In this document: positions 1 to 9,125 of the stretch, in pieces | Layout: each line of letters begins with the position of its first letter | Numbering within the stretch: the first letter of the stretch is position 1 | Assembly (NCBI GenBank): GCA_024362935.1 | Contig: JANCRA010000006.1 | Coordinates: 32,481,924-32,545,923, forward strand | Reading direction: 5' to 3' | Source of the DNA: Setophaga petechia | Taxonomy: Eukaryota > Chordata > Aves > Passeriformes > Parulidae | Length of the DNA stretch: 64,000 nt | Position numbers and translations under genes: made by a program | The notes under the pieces: generated by a model | The model's database searches: none | What the model was told of the DNA's origin: nothing | What the model saw: only the letters and a program-made list of their open reading frames with translations

Positions 1-7
1 ACTCAGA

Positions 8-3000
8 GTGGGTCCTCAGCACACCCCCATAACCTTCCTTGTAGATACAGGGGCCGAGAGATCAACAGTTCAATCTTTGCCCCCAGGATGCAAGATCTCA
101 TCTTCCACAGTACAGGTTACTGGGGCAAGGGGAGAACCTTTCAAGGTTCCTGTAATTGAAGATGTTTTAATAGAATCAGAGAAGAAAATGGGGGTGGGAT
201 CACTATTATTAGTCCCCGAAGCTGATTACAATTTATTAGGAAGAGATTTAATGGTGGAATTAGGGATAAATGTAAATATTGAAGAAAAACAGTTGAAAGT
301 CAAGTTGTGCCCCTTACGGGTCACTGACGAAGAGAAAATCAACCCAGAAGTCTGGTATACCCCTGATACTGTAGGAAGATTAAATATAGAACCCTTCACA
401 GTCAAAATTCAAAACCCAGAAATCCCAGTAAGAATAAAACAATATCCCATGTCAGATGAGGGGCGAAGGGGACTGAAACCAGAGGTAGAACGGTTAATCC
501 GGCAAGGGCTCTTGGAACCTTGCATGTCTCCCTTCAACACCCCTATTCTGCCTGTAAAGAAACCAGATGGGAAATACCGATTAGTACATGATTTAAGGGA
601 AATAAATAAGAGAACCATTGCCCGGTTTCCTGTAGTAGCAAACCCACACACATTGCTGAGCCAATTGAAACCAGATGATCAGTGGTATAGTGTTATAGAT
701 TTAAAAGACGCCTTTTGGGCATGGCCCTTAAAGGAAGAATGTAGAGACTATTTTGCATTTGAATGGGAAGATCCCGATACTCACCGAAAGCAACAATTAA
801 GGTGGACAGTACTTCCCCAGGGACACACTGAATCCCCAAATTTATTTGGGCAGGCACTAGAGCAAATAATGAGATCTTATACCCCAAACCAAGGAATAAC
901 TCTTGTTCAATATGTAGATGACTTATTAATTGCTGGAAAGAGCGAAGAATCAGTTAGGGAAGAGAGCATTAAGCTTCTAAACTTTTTAAGCATCCAGGGG
1001 CTGAAGGTGTCTAAAAGCAAACTGCAATTTGTAGAGGAAGAAGTAAAGTATCTAGGACACCGACTCAGTAAAGGAACTAAAACATTAGACCCAGGGAGGG
1101 TTAAGGGGATCCTCTCCCTTCCTCCCCCAAGAAATAAGAGACAAATCAGGCAGCTATTGGGTCTCGTAGGATACTGCAGACAATGGATTGAAAACTTTAG
1201 TGGTAAGGTAAAATTTTTGTATGAAAAACTAACTGCTGAAGGTGTGATAAAATGGACTGAGAAGGATGATGAATCATTAGAACAATTAAAAGAGGAATTA
1301 GCCAACGCCCCAGTGCTAAGCCTCCCGGATGTTAGGAGGCCTTTCTATTTGTTCGTTAACACTGAGGCAGGAGTAGCATTTGGGGTGCTGGCTCAGGACT
1401 GGGCTGGCAGTCGAAAACCAGTAGCATTTATTTCTAAACTACTAGACCCCGTAAGTAGGGGGTGGCCAACATGTTTACAGATTATAGTGGCAACAGCCCT
1501 CTTAGTAGAGGAAGCTTTCAAAATTACTTATGGAGGAGAACTGAAAGTCTGTACCCCCCATAATATACGGGCAGTATTGCAACAAAAGGCAGAAAAATGG
1601 ATAACAGATGCAAGGCTCCTGAAATATGAGAGCATTTTGCTCTCATCTTCTAGGTTGAAACTTGAAACCACCTCTCTGCAAAACCCTGCAGAATTTTTGT
1701 TTGGATACCCACAGGAGAATTTAACCCATGACTGCCTACATAGTATAGAAAAGCAAACAAAAATTAGGCCAGACCTCGAAGAAGAAGAACTGGAAGAGGG
1801 AGAAAGGCTATTTGTGGATGGATCCTCTAGGGTTGTCGAGGGAAAACGAATCTCTGGATATGCGGTTGTGGGAGGTAAAAATTTAGAAATAATGGAATCT
1901 GGACCTCTGAGTCCTAGTTGGTCAGCCCAGGCCTGTGAGTTCTATGCAGTATTGAGGGCCTTGAAACTCTTGGAAGCTAAAGTTGGGACCATCTATACGG
2001 ACTCAAAGTATGCCTTTGGAGTGGTACATACTTTTGGGAAAATTTGGGAAGAAAGAGGGTTAATAAACTCCCGAGGAAGAGAATTAATACATCAGGAACT
2101 AATTACTCAGGTACTACAAGCTTTAAGAGGCCCAAAGAAAATAGCAATAGTACATGTTAAAGGACATCAAAAGGGCCTCTCCCATCTGACTAGAGGAAAC
2201 AACACAGCAGACAGAGAAGCGAAGGAAGCTGCCCTCAGAAAATTCCAGGGTCAGGGAATAAAAAAACCACTAGATAATGAGAAAATTCATGTCCTGAGCT
2301 TCACAGCCCAGGAAAAGGAGAAATTAGACAAAATGGGAATAAAAGACACTGGGGGTATTTGGAAATTGCCAGACGATAGGGAGGTGCTGCCAAAATCTAT
2401 GGCCCGAAGAATAATGCAGCAACTGCATGACCAGACTCATTGGGGAACCCAAGCCTTAGTAGATCAATTTACCATTAAGTATATGTGTATAGGAATTTAT
2501 GATATAGCAAAACAAGTAGTTAGGGGTTGTATAACATGCCAAAGAGTAAATAGACATCAAGTTAGAGAAAGGATTCCAGGAGGAAGGGAATTAGCACACC
2601 GGCCCTTTTCACATGTACAAATAGATTTTACCGAATTACCAAAAGTAGGGAGATACAAGTACTTATTGGTATTGGTAGATCATCTAACCCACTTTGTAGA
2701 AGCATACCCTACATCGCGGGCTACTGCAAATGTGGTAATTAAAACCTTGTTAGAAGAAATAATCCCCAGGTATGGAATTGTAGAAATACTAGACTCTGAT
2801 AGGGGCCCCCATTTTGCAAACAAGGTAATGAGAGAGGTAACCATGGCCTTAGGCACTAAATGGCAATATCACACCCCTTGGCATCCTCAAAGCTCAGGGA
2901 GGGTGGAAAGGGCAAATGAAGAAATCAAGAAGCAACTCACCAAACTCATGGTAGAAACTAAAATGTCTTGGGTCAGATGTTTACCCATGGCACTGCTAAA

Positions 3001-3211
3001 CATTAGAACCCGACCCAGGACGGATGTAGGAATCTCTTCTTTTGAAATGCTTTATGGAATGCCTTATGACTTAGAACTCCCGGGAAACCATCCTTGTATA
3101 CAAGATAGTCAAATTCAGAGTTATATACAACAGTTAATGAAACGGAGGGAAGAATTAAAAGGAAAAGGGCTATTGGTACAAAGACCCCCCCTTGGATGTA
3201 ATGATGCATAA
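8..3211 (+). CDS. pol: Retroviral Pol: protease, reverse transcriptase, RNase H, integrase
   Basis: The 1067-codon frame is open at the left edge, so the true start is upstream. In order it shows: aspartic protease with LVDTGAERST near residues 11-20 and a later LLGRD; reverse transcriptase with LPQGHTESP and the catalytic YVDDLL near residue 302; RNase H with FVDGSS near 602 and YTDSKYAF near 663; then integrase with an HHCC-like region (HWGTQ, CITCQ), VQIDF near 872, SDRGPHF near 930 and GRVERANEE near 966. The second Asp and the Glu of the integrase triad are separated by 35 residues, as expected. YVDD and the fused protease-pol frame point to a gamma/class-I relative. The frame ends early because of a shift at a run of seven C at 3185-3191. 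Confidence 0.93.
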   Translation: MGPQHTPITFLVDTGAERSTVQSLPPGCKISSSTVQVTGARGEPFKVPVIEDVLIESEKKMGVGSLLLVPEADYNLLGRDLMVELGINVNIEEKQLKVKLCPLRVTDEEKINPEVWYTPDTVGRLNIEPFTVKIQNPEIPVRIKQYPMSDEGRRGLKPEVERLIRQGLLEPCMSPFNTPILPVKKPDGKYRLVHDLREINKRTIARFPVVANPHTLLSQLKPDDQWYSVIDLKDAFWAWPLKEECRDYFAFEWEDPDTHRKQQLRWTVLPQGHTESPNLFGQALEQIMRSYTPNQGITLVQYVDDLLIAGKSEESVREESIKLLNFLSIQGLKVSKSKLQFVEEEVKYLGHRLSKGTKTLDPGRVKGILSLPPPRNKRQIRQLLGLVGYCRQWIENFSGKVKFLYEKLTAEGVIKWTEKDDESLEQLKEELANAPVLSLPDVRRPFYLFVNTEAGVAFGVLAQDWAGSRKPVAFISKLLDPVSRGWPTCLQIIVATALLVEEAFKITYGGELKVCTPHNIRAVLQQKAEKWITDARLLKYESILLSSSRLKLETTSLQNPAEFLFGYPQENLTHDCLHSIEKQTKIRPDLEEEELEEGERLFVDGSSRVVEGKRISGYAVVGGKNLEIMESGPLSPSWSAQACEFYAVLRALKLLEAKVGTIYTDSKYAFGVVHTFGKIWEERGLINSRGRELIHQELITQVLQALRGPKKIAIVHVKGHQKGLSHLTRGNNTADREAKEAALRKFQGQGIKKPLDNEKIHVLSFTAQEKEKLDKMGIKDTGGIWKLPDDREVLPKSMARRIMQQLHDQTHWGTQALVDQFTIKYMCIGIYDIAKQVVRGCITCQRVNRHQVRERIPGGRELAHRPFSHVQIDFTELPKVGRYKYLLVLVDHLTHFVEAYPTSRATANVVIKTLLEEIIPRYGIVEILDSDRGPHFANKVMREVTMALGTKWQYHTPWHPQSSGRVERANEEIKKQLTKLMVETKMSWVRCLPMALLNIRTRPRTDVGISSFEMLYGMPYDLELPGNHPCIQDSQIQSYIQQLMKRREELKGKGLLVQRPPLGCNDA

Positions 3212-3470
3212 ACTTAAACCCGGAGATAGAGTTCTAATTAAGACTTGGAAAGAGACAACCCTAACACCCCAGTGGGAAGGTCCCTATGTTGTTCTGTTTA
3301 CCACAGAAACAGCCATCAGAACTGCTGAAAAAGGCTGGACACATGCAAGTCGGGTGAAAGGACCCATCACTGCAGACACCCCTTGGGAAGTGACCAGTCG
3401 CCCCGGAGATCTACGGTTAACTCTTCGGAAGGCACAGAAGCCTGCACCCGTGGGTAATGTGAATGACTGA
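3192..3470 (+). pseudogene. pol: Integrase C-terminal domain of Pol, displaced into another frame
   Basis: This frame carries what should be the end of Pol: LKPGDRVLIKTW followed by PQWEGPYVV, the SH3-like C-terminal integrase domain typical of gamma-like retroviruses. It lies one frame away from the main pol ORF, and the change falls at the C7 homopolymer at 3185-3191. It could be a true inactivating indel or a homopolymer sequencing error. Its last codons overlap the first codons of the following ORF (3463), as is common for a viral gene that follows pol. Confidence 0.75.
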
Positions 3471-4137
3471 ATTAGGGGACAGAGAACTGTACCGACTGAG
3501 ACTCTTGGTAAGAAAACCCCTACAGGAACTGGAACGGGAGTTTAAGTGTCCTCTACCGTGGAAAACCTGGAATGAACTGACACTTGCTCTTTCAGTAGTG
3601 GCTGAAGTGAGGCGAGAATTATTCGATTGCACCGAGTGTCTTAAATGTCGGGAATCTTCTTGCCGGGCGTGGGTAAAAATCTTTTGTGGGGGCTGTAAAA
3701 ACAAATGGTGGATTTTCCAGTCACAGTTGGTGGGAAGCACATGGTGTCTTACTTGTGATTGGCATTGGAGAAGAGCAAATCCATTGAGAGCCTTAAGACA
3801 ATTCATACAAATCCCTGGAGGGCGGGAGATCCCCGACAGAGAAGCAGTGTCACTAGTTGAAAACCTAGAACAGAGAAGGAATTGGGCCCTGGCATGGGAA
3901 TTCCAACACCAATTGCATAGGATTACAAGTCAAAACCAGACAGTCATATTAACTACCTTGTGTAAGAAGGGAATCCATGTTCCTCTGGTGTGGCAAGTGA
4001 GGCCTGACGAGTGGAATACCACGATTCGCCGCTATTCCCGAGTTCATAAACAACAAAAACGTAAAGAACGTAGGGAAGAGCAACGCAACTCTAGGAAATT
4101 GAGAGAAAAGGGAATAAAGACAGAGGGTGAACCCTAA
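3463..4137 (+). CDS. Unrecognised retroviral accessory ORF, cysteine-rich with basic C-terminal tail
   Basis: A 224-codon ORF sits between pol and env and overlaps the pol tail by 8 bp. I do not recognise a family. Residues 56-98 hold a dense set of Cys (56, 59, 62, 67, 75, 78, 95, 98) forming repeated CxxC pairs such as CTEC, CGGC and CLTC, which suggests a zinc-binding fold. Residues 190-216 are strongly basic (KQQKRKERREEQR region), like an RNA-binding or nuclear-localisation segment. Trp is frequent. There is no signal peptide or membrane segment. Its position resembles that of regulatory or accessory genes of complex retroviruses, whereas simple gammaretroviruses have none here. It is fully open in an element that already has frame breaks in pol and env. 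Alternatives: a captured host gene, or a displaced part of the env leader. Confidence 0.7.
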   Translation: MTELGDRELYRLRLLVRKPLQELEREFKCPLPWKTWNELTLALSVVAEVRRELFDCTECLKCRESSCRAWVKIFCGGCKNKWWIFQSQLVGSTWCLTCDWHWRRANPLRALRQFIQIPGGREIPDREAVSLVENLEQRRNWALAWEFQHQLHRITSQNQTVILTTLCKKGIHVPLVWQVRPDEWNTTIRRYSRVHKQQKRKERREEQRNSRKLREKGIKTEGEP

Positions 4138-4241
4138 GTAGGTGTGAGACTTAGGTCCTGTAAAGCTCGCTGGGGACAGCAGAGTTCTTCATAAAACCAA
4201 GGAGATCCTTTGCCTGGAGGCCAGAAAGCCTGCCCTTAGGA

Positions 4242-6518
4242 GTGGGGGCAGGAGTTAAGGAGATAGCCCAAGTAATGCACCCCCTGAAGACTACCCCTGC
4301 TGCCGAGAAGATAATGATCCCTGCAGACCGATGCACCCGGGCTGGCAGGCGAGGCAGAGAGGTAAGGGATAGTGGGGGAGAGCAATGGGCCACAGGAATA
4401 AAAACGGAGCACAGGAAAGCTCCAGATAAAAGAGGTATAATTACGAAAGACAGAAGAAATTTGTTGCTAGGAACCTGGCCTGATTGGCGAGCTACCTTAA
4501 TTATTATAATTCTGAGCTTCCCGGCTGCCTGGGGAAACCCCCTTCAGCCTTACAAAGGGAACCTGACCCCTGACTGGTCTCAGGCCTTTTCGAGGTCTAC
4601 CGGATCTATGGGGGATACCGCAGGTTTAAATTTACAAACATTAGTACTGCATGATGGTCTGCCGTATGCTAGACACGAATGGAAGAAGCAGAAAACCTGG
4701 CAGCTCCAAGGAATAGTGGGAGAACAAATTAATATTGGATGTCGAATAGTTAATGGGTCTGATTATACTAGCGCAATTACAATTAGTGTTTCCATGAGTC
4801 AGGAGGATAAACAAATAGAGTGTAAATACCCAATTGCACGAGACTGCTGGCAAAACTTCACATTAACTCACACAGCAGAGATAGTCTGCCTCTGGTCAAA
4901 TGATATACAGGCCCTTTCTTTTAAATTTATAATAGCTGCTAAAACACACTCTACCACTATTGAACCTCACACTATCACCACTCCACCCACACCACCAGTC
5001 ATACTCACCCCAAAAATTTTCAAAATAGGACCTTACATAATTAGGAAAACTGGTCAACAACAAATATTATTCAATCCAGCATGGTCCCTCAAACAGGTTG
5101 AACTGCTGATGCAAATCAACGTTTCAGACATCCAGCCAGCATGTTCTCCGTTTTTACAAACATCCTTTGAAGGCTGGACCACTTGGCTCCGGAAACGCAG
5201 CTCTTTTAAAACAAGGAAACTTAGAGACGTGACCGGTGTTCTAGGTACAGGATTGGGAATTCTGAATAGTATTGACTCGGAAGTACTAATGAGCAAATTG
5301 GCTGCTATGACTAGAGATCTATCCAAACTACAGCAACCACTGAAGTCATCTCTGTTAGCCTTGGGGACACACCAGTGGATGCTGTCAAATATTTTGCCAA
5401 ATTGGGAAAAGGTAAACGTGAACGATCATAAATTGGTGATTGATACACTTAGTGCCACACAAAATAATGTTTCTTTAGCCCTCAGCTGCATCCAGGCACA
5501 ACTGTGGATGCAGTCGGTCTCTGCCTCGATTATAAGAGAAGGCGAGGAAGGCACTTTCCCCACAGAAATTCGGAAAATAATCTGGGACAATGCCACTGAA
5601 TTTGAAAGAGAATTCCAATCCTGGTGGAAATTGGTGAATTTTACCTATAACGCTATTTCAAACACAGCTACTGCTTTTATCCTAATCATACAAAATGCCT
5701 CTGTACACCCAGTTTTTCCTGTTATTGCATTAGGAGTAAACCATGACGGAGCTGTTCTCTATCCTACAGAACATAGAGGATGGGCCCATCAGTTTGGAGA
5801 TAAATGGCAAACTGTTGATTTGGAATCTTGCATTGTCCAAGAACAATTGGGGTTTATCTGTGAGGGTAATGTGATTATAGCTCAAGATATTTGTTTAGAC
5901 ACGGAGCAAAATATCTGTCAATTTGAGATTCGTCCTAACGAGGCTTCTAAAACCGTTCTTGTATATATAGGTAATGGGTGTGCAAGTTTTAGAACTATTT
6001 GTGACTCTGTGCTTATAGATAATATTGTGGTGGATACAAAAAATCACTCAAACTTCTGTACTTGCAACTTTACTAAGATTACAGGGTGTGACATTACTTA
6101 TGAAGCTACAGTTACCTCTCACTACCTACTGCAATCCAACTACACACTGATTCACAAATTACTGCCCACCCCGATTGGGATGGACAACACCCTAGTGAGA
6201 CAACTGCTGCTCCATCAAGACCTGATCAAAATCCTCGAGAAAATCAAGAAGAACGGACAGAAGACCCTGGTGACTGTTCATCATGACGTAGGAAAAATAC
6301 ACCGAATTATAGAGAGGGTGAAGCATGATGGCGAGTATAATTGGTGGGATACTCTCTTTGGGTGGACCCCCACTACCACAGGTGTCCTAAATAGTATATG
6401 CCATCCCATTGTTGTTCTTTTCATTCTGGCTTGTACTTGGTTTTATTCTGTTAGTAATTCTATTTGTTATGAATTGGGATATGAGGAAAAAGCTAAGGAA
6501 ATTAGCGCCTATAATTAA
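4242..6518 (+). CDS. env: Retroviral envelope glycoprotein (Env), C-terminus frameshifted
   Basis: The frame is 758 codons. The first ~80 residues are hydrophilic and basic, followed by a hydrophobic stretch (ATLIIIILSFPAAWG, about 84-98) that would be the signal-peptide core, so the leader is unusually long if the first ATG is used. The surface part has many N-x-S/T sites and Cys. A basic WLRKRSSFKTRKLR segment near residue 315-328 is a plausible processing site. It is followed by a Gly-rich, fusion-peptide-like VTGVLGTGLGIL. No CX6CC motif is evident in the expected place. A YNWWDTLFGW segment precedes the membrane region. From about 6410 this frame loses the expected anchor, which continues in another frame. 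The start is uncertain; a downstream Met or spliced leader is possible. Confidence 0.85.
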   Translation: MGAGVKEIAQVMHPLKTTPAAEKIMIPADRCTRAGRRGREVRDSGGEQWATGIKTEHRKAPDKRGIITKDRRNLLLGTWPDWRATLIIIILSFPAAWGNPLQPYKGNLTPDWSQAFSRSTGSMGDTAGLNLQTLVLHDGLPYARHEWKKQKTWQLQGIVGEQINIGCRIVNGSDYTSAITISVSMSQEDKQIECKYPIARDCWQNFTLTHTAEIVCLWSNDIQALSFKFIIAAKTHSTTIEPHTITTPPTPPVILTPKIFKIGPYIIRKTGQQQILFNPAWSLKQVELLMQINVSDIQPACSPFLQTSFEGWTTWLRKRSSFKTRKLRDVTGVLGTGLGILNSIDSEVLMSKLAAMTRDLSKLQQPLKSSLLALGTHQWMLSNILPNWEKVNVNDHKLVIDTLSATQNNVSLALSCIQAQLWMQSVSASIIREGEEGTFPTEIRKIIWDNATEFEREFQSWWKLVNFTYNAISNTATAFILIIQNASVHPVFPVIALGVNHDGAVLYPTEHRGWAHQFGDKWQTVDLESCIVQEQLGFICEGNVIIAQDICLDTEQNICQFEIRPNEASKTVLVYIGNGCASFRTICDSVLIDNIVVDTKNHSNFCTCNFTKITGCDITYEATVTSHYLLQSNYTLIHKLLPTPIGMDNTLVRQLLLHQDLIKILEKIKKNGQKTLVTVHHDVGKIHRIIERVKHDGEYNWWDTLFGWTPTTTGVLNSICHPIVVLFILACTWFYSVSNSICYELGYEEKAKEISAYN

Positions 6519-6597
6519 TGCACAAAGTTTAACGGACGAAGCAGCTTATTTAACACTTGCTAGGAATGAACTAAAAAGATTTAATGAACAAAATTGA
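6409..6597 (+). pseudogene. env: Env membrane anchor and cytoplasmic tail in shifted frame
   Basis: This overlapping frame encodes a strongly hydrophobic segment (WLVLGFILLVILFVM) followed by a basic stop-transfer MRKKLRK and a short tail containing AYLTL, a YxxL-type sorting motif. This is what an Env C-terminus should look like. The long env frame instead runs out through a less typical hydrophobic end. A single indel in the T-rich stretch near 6410-6421 would explain it. The stop lies just before the polypurine tract, as expected for env. Confidence 0.6.
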
Positions 6598-6600
6598 TCA

Positions 6601-6619
6601 TAAAAAGAGATGGGGGAAT
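6601..6619 (+). other. Polypurine tract of ERV-A
   Basis: The purine-rich run AAAAAGAGATGGGGGA lies directly 5' of the TG that starts the LTR. This is the position and composition expected of the plus-strand primer for reverse transcription. Confidence 0.75.
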
Positions 6620-7084
6620 TGTAATAAGTAGCAATATGTTTGTTCATTAGTTAAATTAATAGCTGAATAATTCTTATAATATAAAAAGCAATAGTTAAAT
6701 AGTTGTATTTGCTTGTAACTGTAACAAAAGCTGACCTGGCAAGAATTGCTGAGCTTGCAGAAACGTATAGTGCTTAGAATTGCTGAGCTTGCAGAAAATG
6801 TATAGTGCTTTGGAAACATATGGTTGTAGTTAAGTCCTATGAGACAAAGTCCACCCAGCGAACAAAGCGGGCCCCCCTTCTCCTTCAAGACCACCAGAAC
6901 AGGATACGTCATCCCGAGAGGAGAAGAAATAAAAGACCAGACCCAGAAAGGGGGGCGCGGACTTTGAGAGCAGATTTCTCTCAGTCGCCCAGCGCTGAAC
7001 TTTTGCTTGTCACTGCTTGCTTTATAATCAAATAAATTCTGATTGGGAAAAGAAATTTACATGGTAAGATTCTTCCTTATAACA
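6620..7084 (+). repeat. 3' LTR of ERV-A
   Basis: The LTR starts TGTAATAAG immediately after the polypurine tract and ends CCTTATAACA. It is about 465 bp. AATAAA signals are seen near 6929 and at 7031-7036; the second lies ~50 bp from the end and is the more likely polyadenylation signal. An internal tandem duplication of about 40 bp (aagaattgctgagcttgcagaaa...) spans 6738-6808 in the U3 region. The end is supported because the paralogous locus near 42604 shares sequence only from 7085 onward. Confidence 0.85.
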
Positions 7085-9125
7085 CTGCTGTGCCAGGAGC
7101 GTTCTGGGCGGGCAGGAGAAGGGCTGCGTGCACGGCGGAGCGTCCTGCAAGGGGCTCACCAGAGCCTCCTGCGGGAACAGGCTGCGGGGCACGGAGGGTC
7201 TGGGACATCGCACCATCACCAATATGATCTAGTGAAGCCAAATTTATTATCCTTTAAAAGACTATATTTAAAATAAATCTCTACTGTCCACGTCTCTCTA
7301 GCTAATACATGATTGCTTAATCCTAGCTGTTCACTCATCTAAAATAGAATGCTGATTGGATCATCTAATTTTTTACACATCTTGCTGTGGTTGTCTGGCC
7401 TACCCATGGCTCATTCTCCCAAGCTTTCTGACAAACTTGCTGAGTCCTGATGACTCTTCTTCTTGTATCTTTTTCGAGGATTTACCGACCCCAATTCTGA
7501 GTATGTCCATAATTCATTCTTTGTGAACGCGTTCACTGTCCATTATTACAAGCATGCTGGATTGTGCATCGGCTGAATATGGCCCTTGTCTTGCAAAAAC
7601 TCCTCCATTCTTTCTCTGAGCCAGCATTCGAGCCAGTTAAACAAAACCCTCCCTCTCACGCTGTAAAGAACGTGGAATTGGAGTTGGAATGTAACCCTGA
7701 AATTGAAGCAGCTCCGAAACTAAAGTAGAAAAAAGTTATTCCAGAAGCTATTGTAGAAGGGACCTTTCTCTCCAATGATGTAGAAGCTTTTCCTGTAGTA
7801 ACTAATGCTGCAAGTAGAGTTTGAGAACCTTTCAATTGGAAGATTTTAGAAAAATTGATAGCTGCAATTTCACAATTTGGTTGAAAATCCCAACTTGCAC
7901 AGTCATTTTTGCAGTGTATTTTTCCATCTAACACATTAATTCCAGCTGATGTGCATACCCTAATAAGACTTATAATGCCACCCCATCAGCAGGAGATGTT
8001 TCATAAAAGCTGGGAGGAAAAGTGTGCTCAAGAAGCAGCAAGACCTAGAGTGCAGGTGATCCTCTATATAGTTTAACAGCACAACAGTTACTTGGCAAGG
8101 GGCCCTGGGCTACTGCCACTGGCCAGGCTAAGAGCATTGATCAAGTCTTACAGATGAGGCAACAACTAGCATATAATGCTATCCTTGCACACCATGTCTT
8201 TTACACAAAGTCACCAAAGAAGAATGAAGACTTTGATAGATTTGTAGAGAAATTGCATGGAGCTATCTATAAAAATTCTGATTTAAATTCAGACACAAAG
8301 ATACAATGGTATGGATTTTGGGATCATTACTCCATTCCAAATGGCTTTCCCTTCAGTCACAAGAGCCTTCCATCTCTTCCAAAAATTGCCCGCTGAAACT
8401 CTTCTGCTGCCTTCCAAATCAGTTCACTACTCCAGCATAACCCTTGAAGCATGGGCAGCTGACTCTTCAACTAATATAGTAGAAAAGAAGCATCTTTATT
8501 GCAGCGCTGGACACATGCGAACTAGTTTCCAAAGAGACGTGCAAGGAGTTGCAGACTCCTGCTCTCTATTTCTACAGAAAGGTTTTACATTAGGTTCCTA
8601 AGGACCCATAATACATAATTATTACCTGCCTGCTTTGTATTTTTATCAGCTGAATATCTATATACAGCTGCGCAATTGTACTGCCTTAAGTGGGTGGGTG
8701 GGATTTTGAAATGAGGGAGTGGTTGTATGGGAGGAGGAAAACTGTTTTCCTCATGGTGAACTCTTCTGCCATGGCCAGTTGGCAAGACCTTTTCACCTGC
8801 TGGTCATGGTCCAAGCCTCTCCTAACTGTTCAATTATTCTTAAGGCAAGGTATTTCTATGGTCTCTGCTCCTTCACAATTGCTTCTTCTATCCCTGTCAC
8901 TCCTAGCTTTATGTTCCTAATATATTTGGTACTCTTTAACTAAGGGACATGATTTCTGCTAGCTGTATTACTAACTTAGCTTCTTACCTAATTTTAAAAT
9001 CTTACCTAAAATATGCAATCTTCTACTTTTCCAATTCTATTCCCAGCTGGCCCCTTAACTCATCTGCACTTTTCAATTATCCTAATTACATTTTCAGCTA
9101 ACCCCTTGACTCACCTCAGGTGCAA
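7085..9125 (+). repeat. Left arm of a ~2 kb inverted repeat (partner 40549-42604)
   Basis: The sequence from CTGCTGTGCCAGG (7085) to GACTCACCTCAGG (about 9108-9123) recurs in reverse complement between 42604 and 40549, with scattered substitutions and small indels (by eye above 90% identity). The arms are separated by ~31 kb that contains the whole kinase gene. The arm begins with a GC-rich block (7085-7210), then ERV-derived sequence including a decayed gag, then AT-rich sequence of unknown origin. Confidence 0.9.
7380..8395 (+). pseudogene. Decayed retroviral gag (capsid region)
   Basis: Short reading segments resemble a retroviral capsid: a stretch reading MPPHQQEMFHKSWEEK, then LGKGPWATATGQAKSIDQ, then a segment beginning MRQQLAYNAIL near 8154. 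These are spread over different frames with stops between, so the gene is dead. The same segments occur in the inverted arm (41426-41740, minus), where part is still open. The family is probably class-II or alpharetrovirus-like from the capsid wording, but this is tentative. Confidence 0.55.

Larger units (their letters stand above)
1..7084 (+). mobile_element. Endogenous retrovirus ERV-A: pol, accessory ORF, env and 3' LTR (5' part lies outside the window)
   Basis: The window opens inside the protease-pol frame and continues through reverse transcriptase, RNase H, integrase, a 224-aa ORF, env, a polypurine tract and one LTR. The gag gene and 5' LTR would lie to the left. The pol motifs (protease DTGA, RT YVDD, integrase DDE) are of the gamma/class-I type. 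The env and the extra ORF are not of the classical simple gammaretrovirus type. The element is young-looking: long ORFs survive, with only two visible frame breaks, at a C7 run near 3185-3191 and near 6410-6421. The right-hand boundary is unusually firm, because the inverted paralogue at 40549-42604 continues past the corresponding point without any insertion. Confidence 0.9.
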
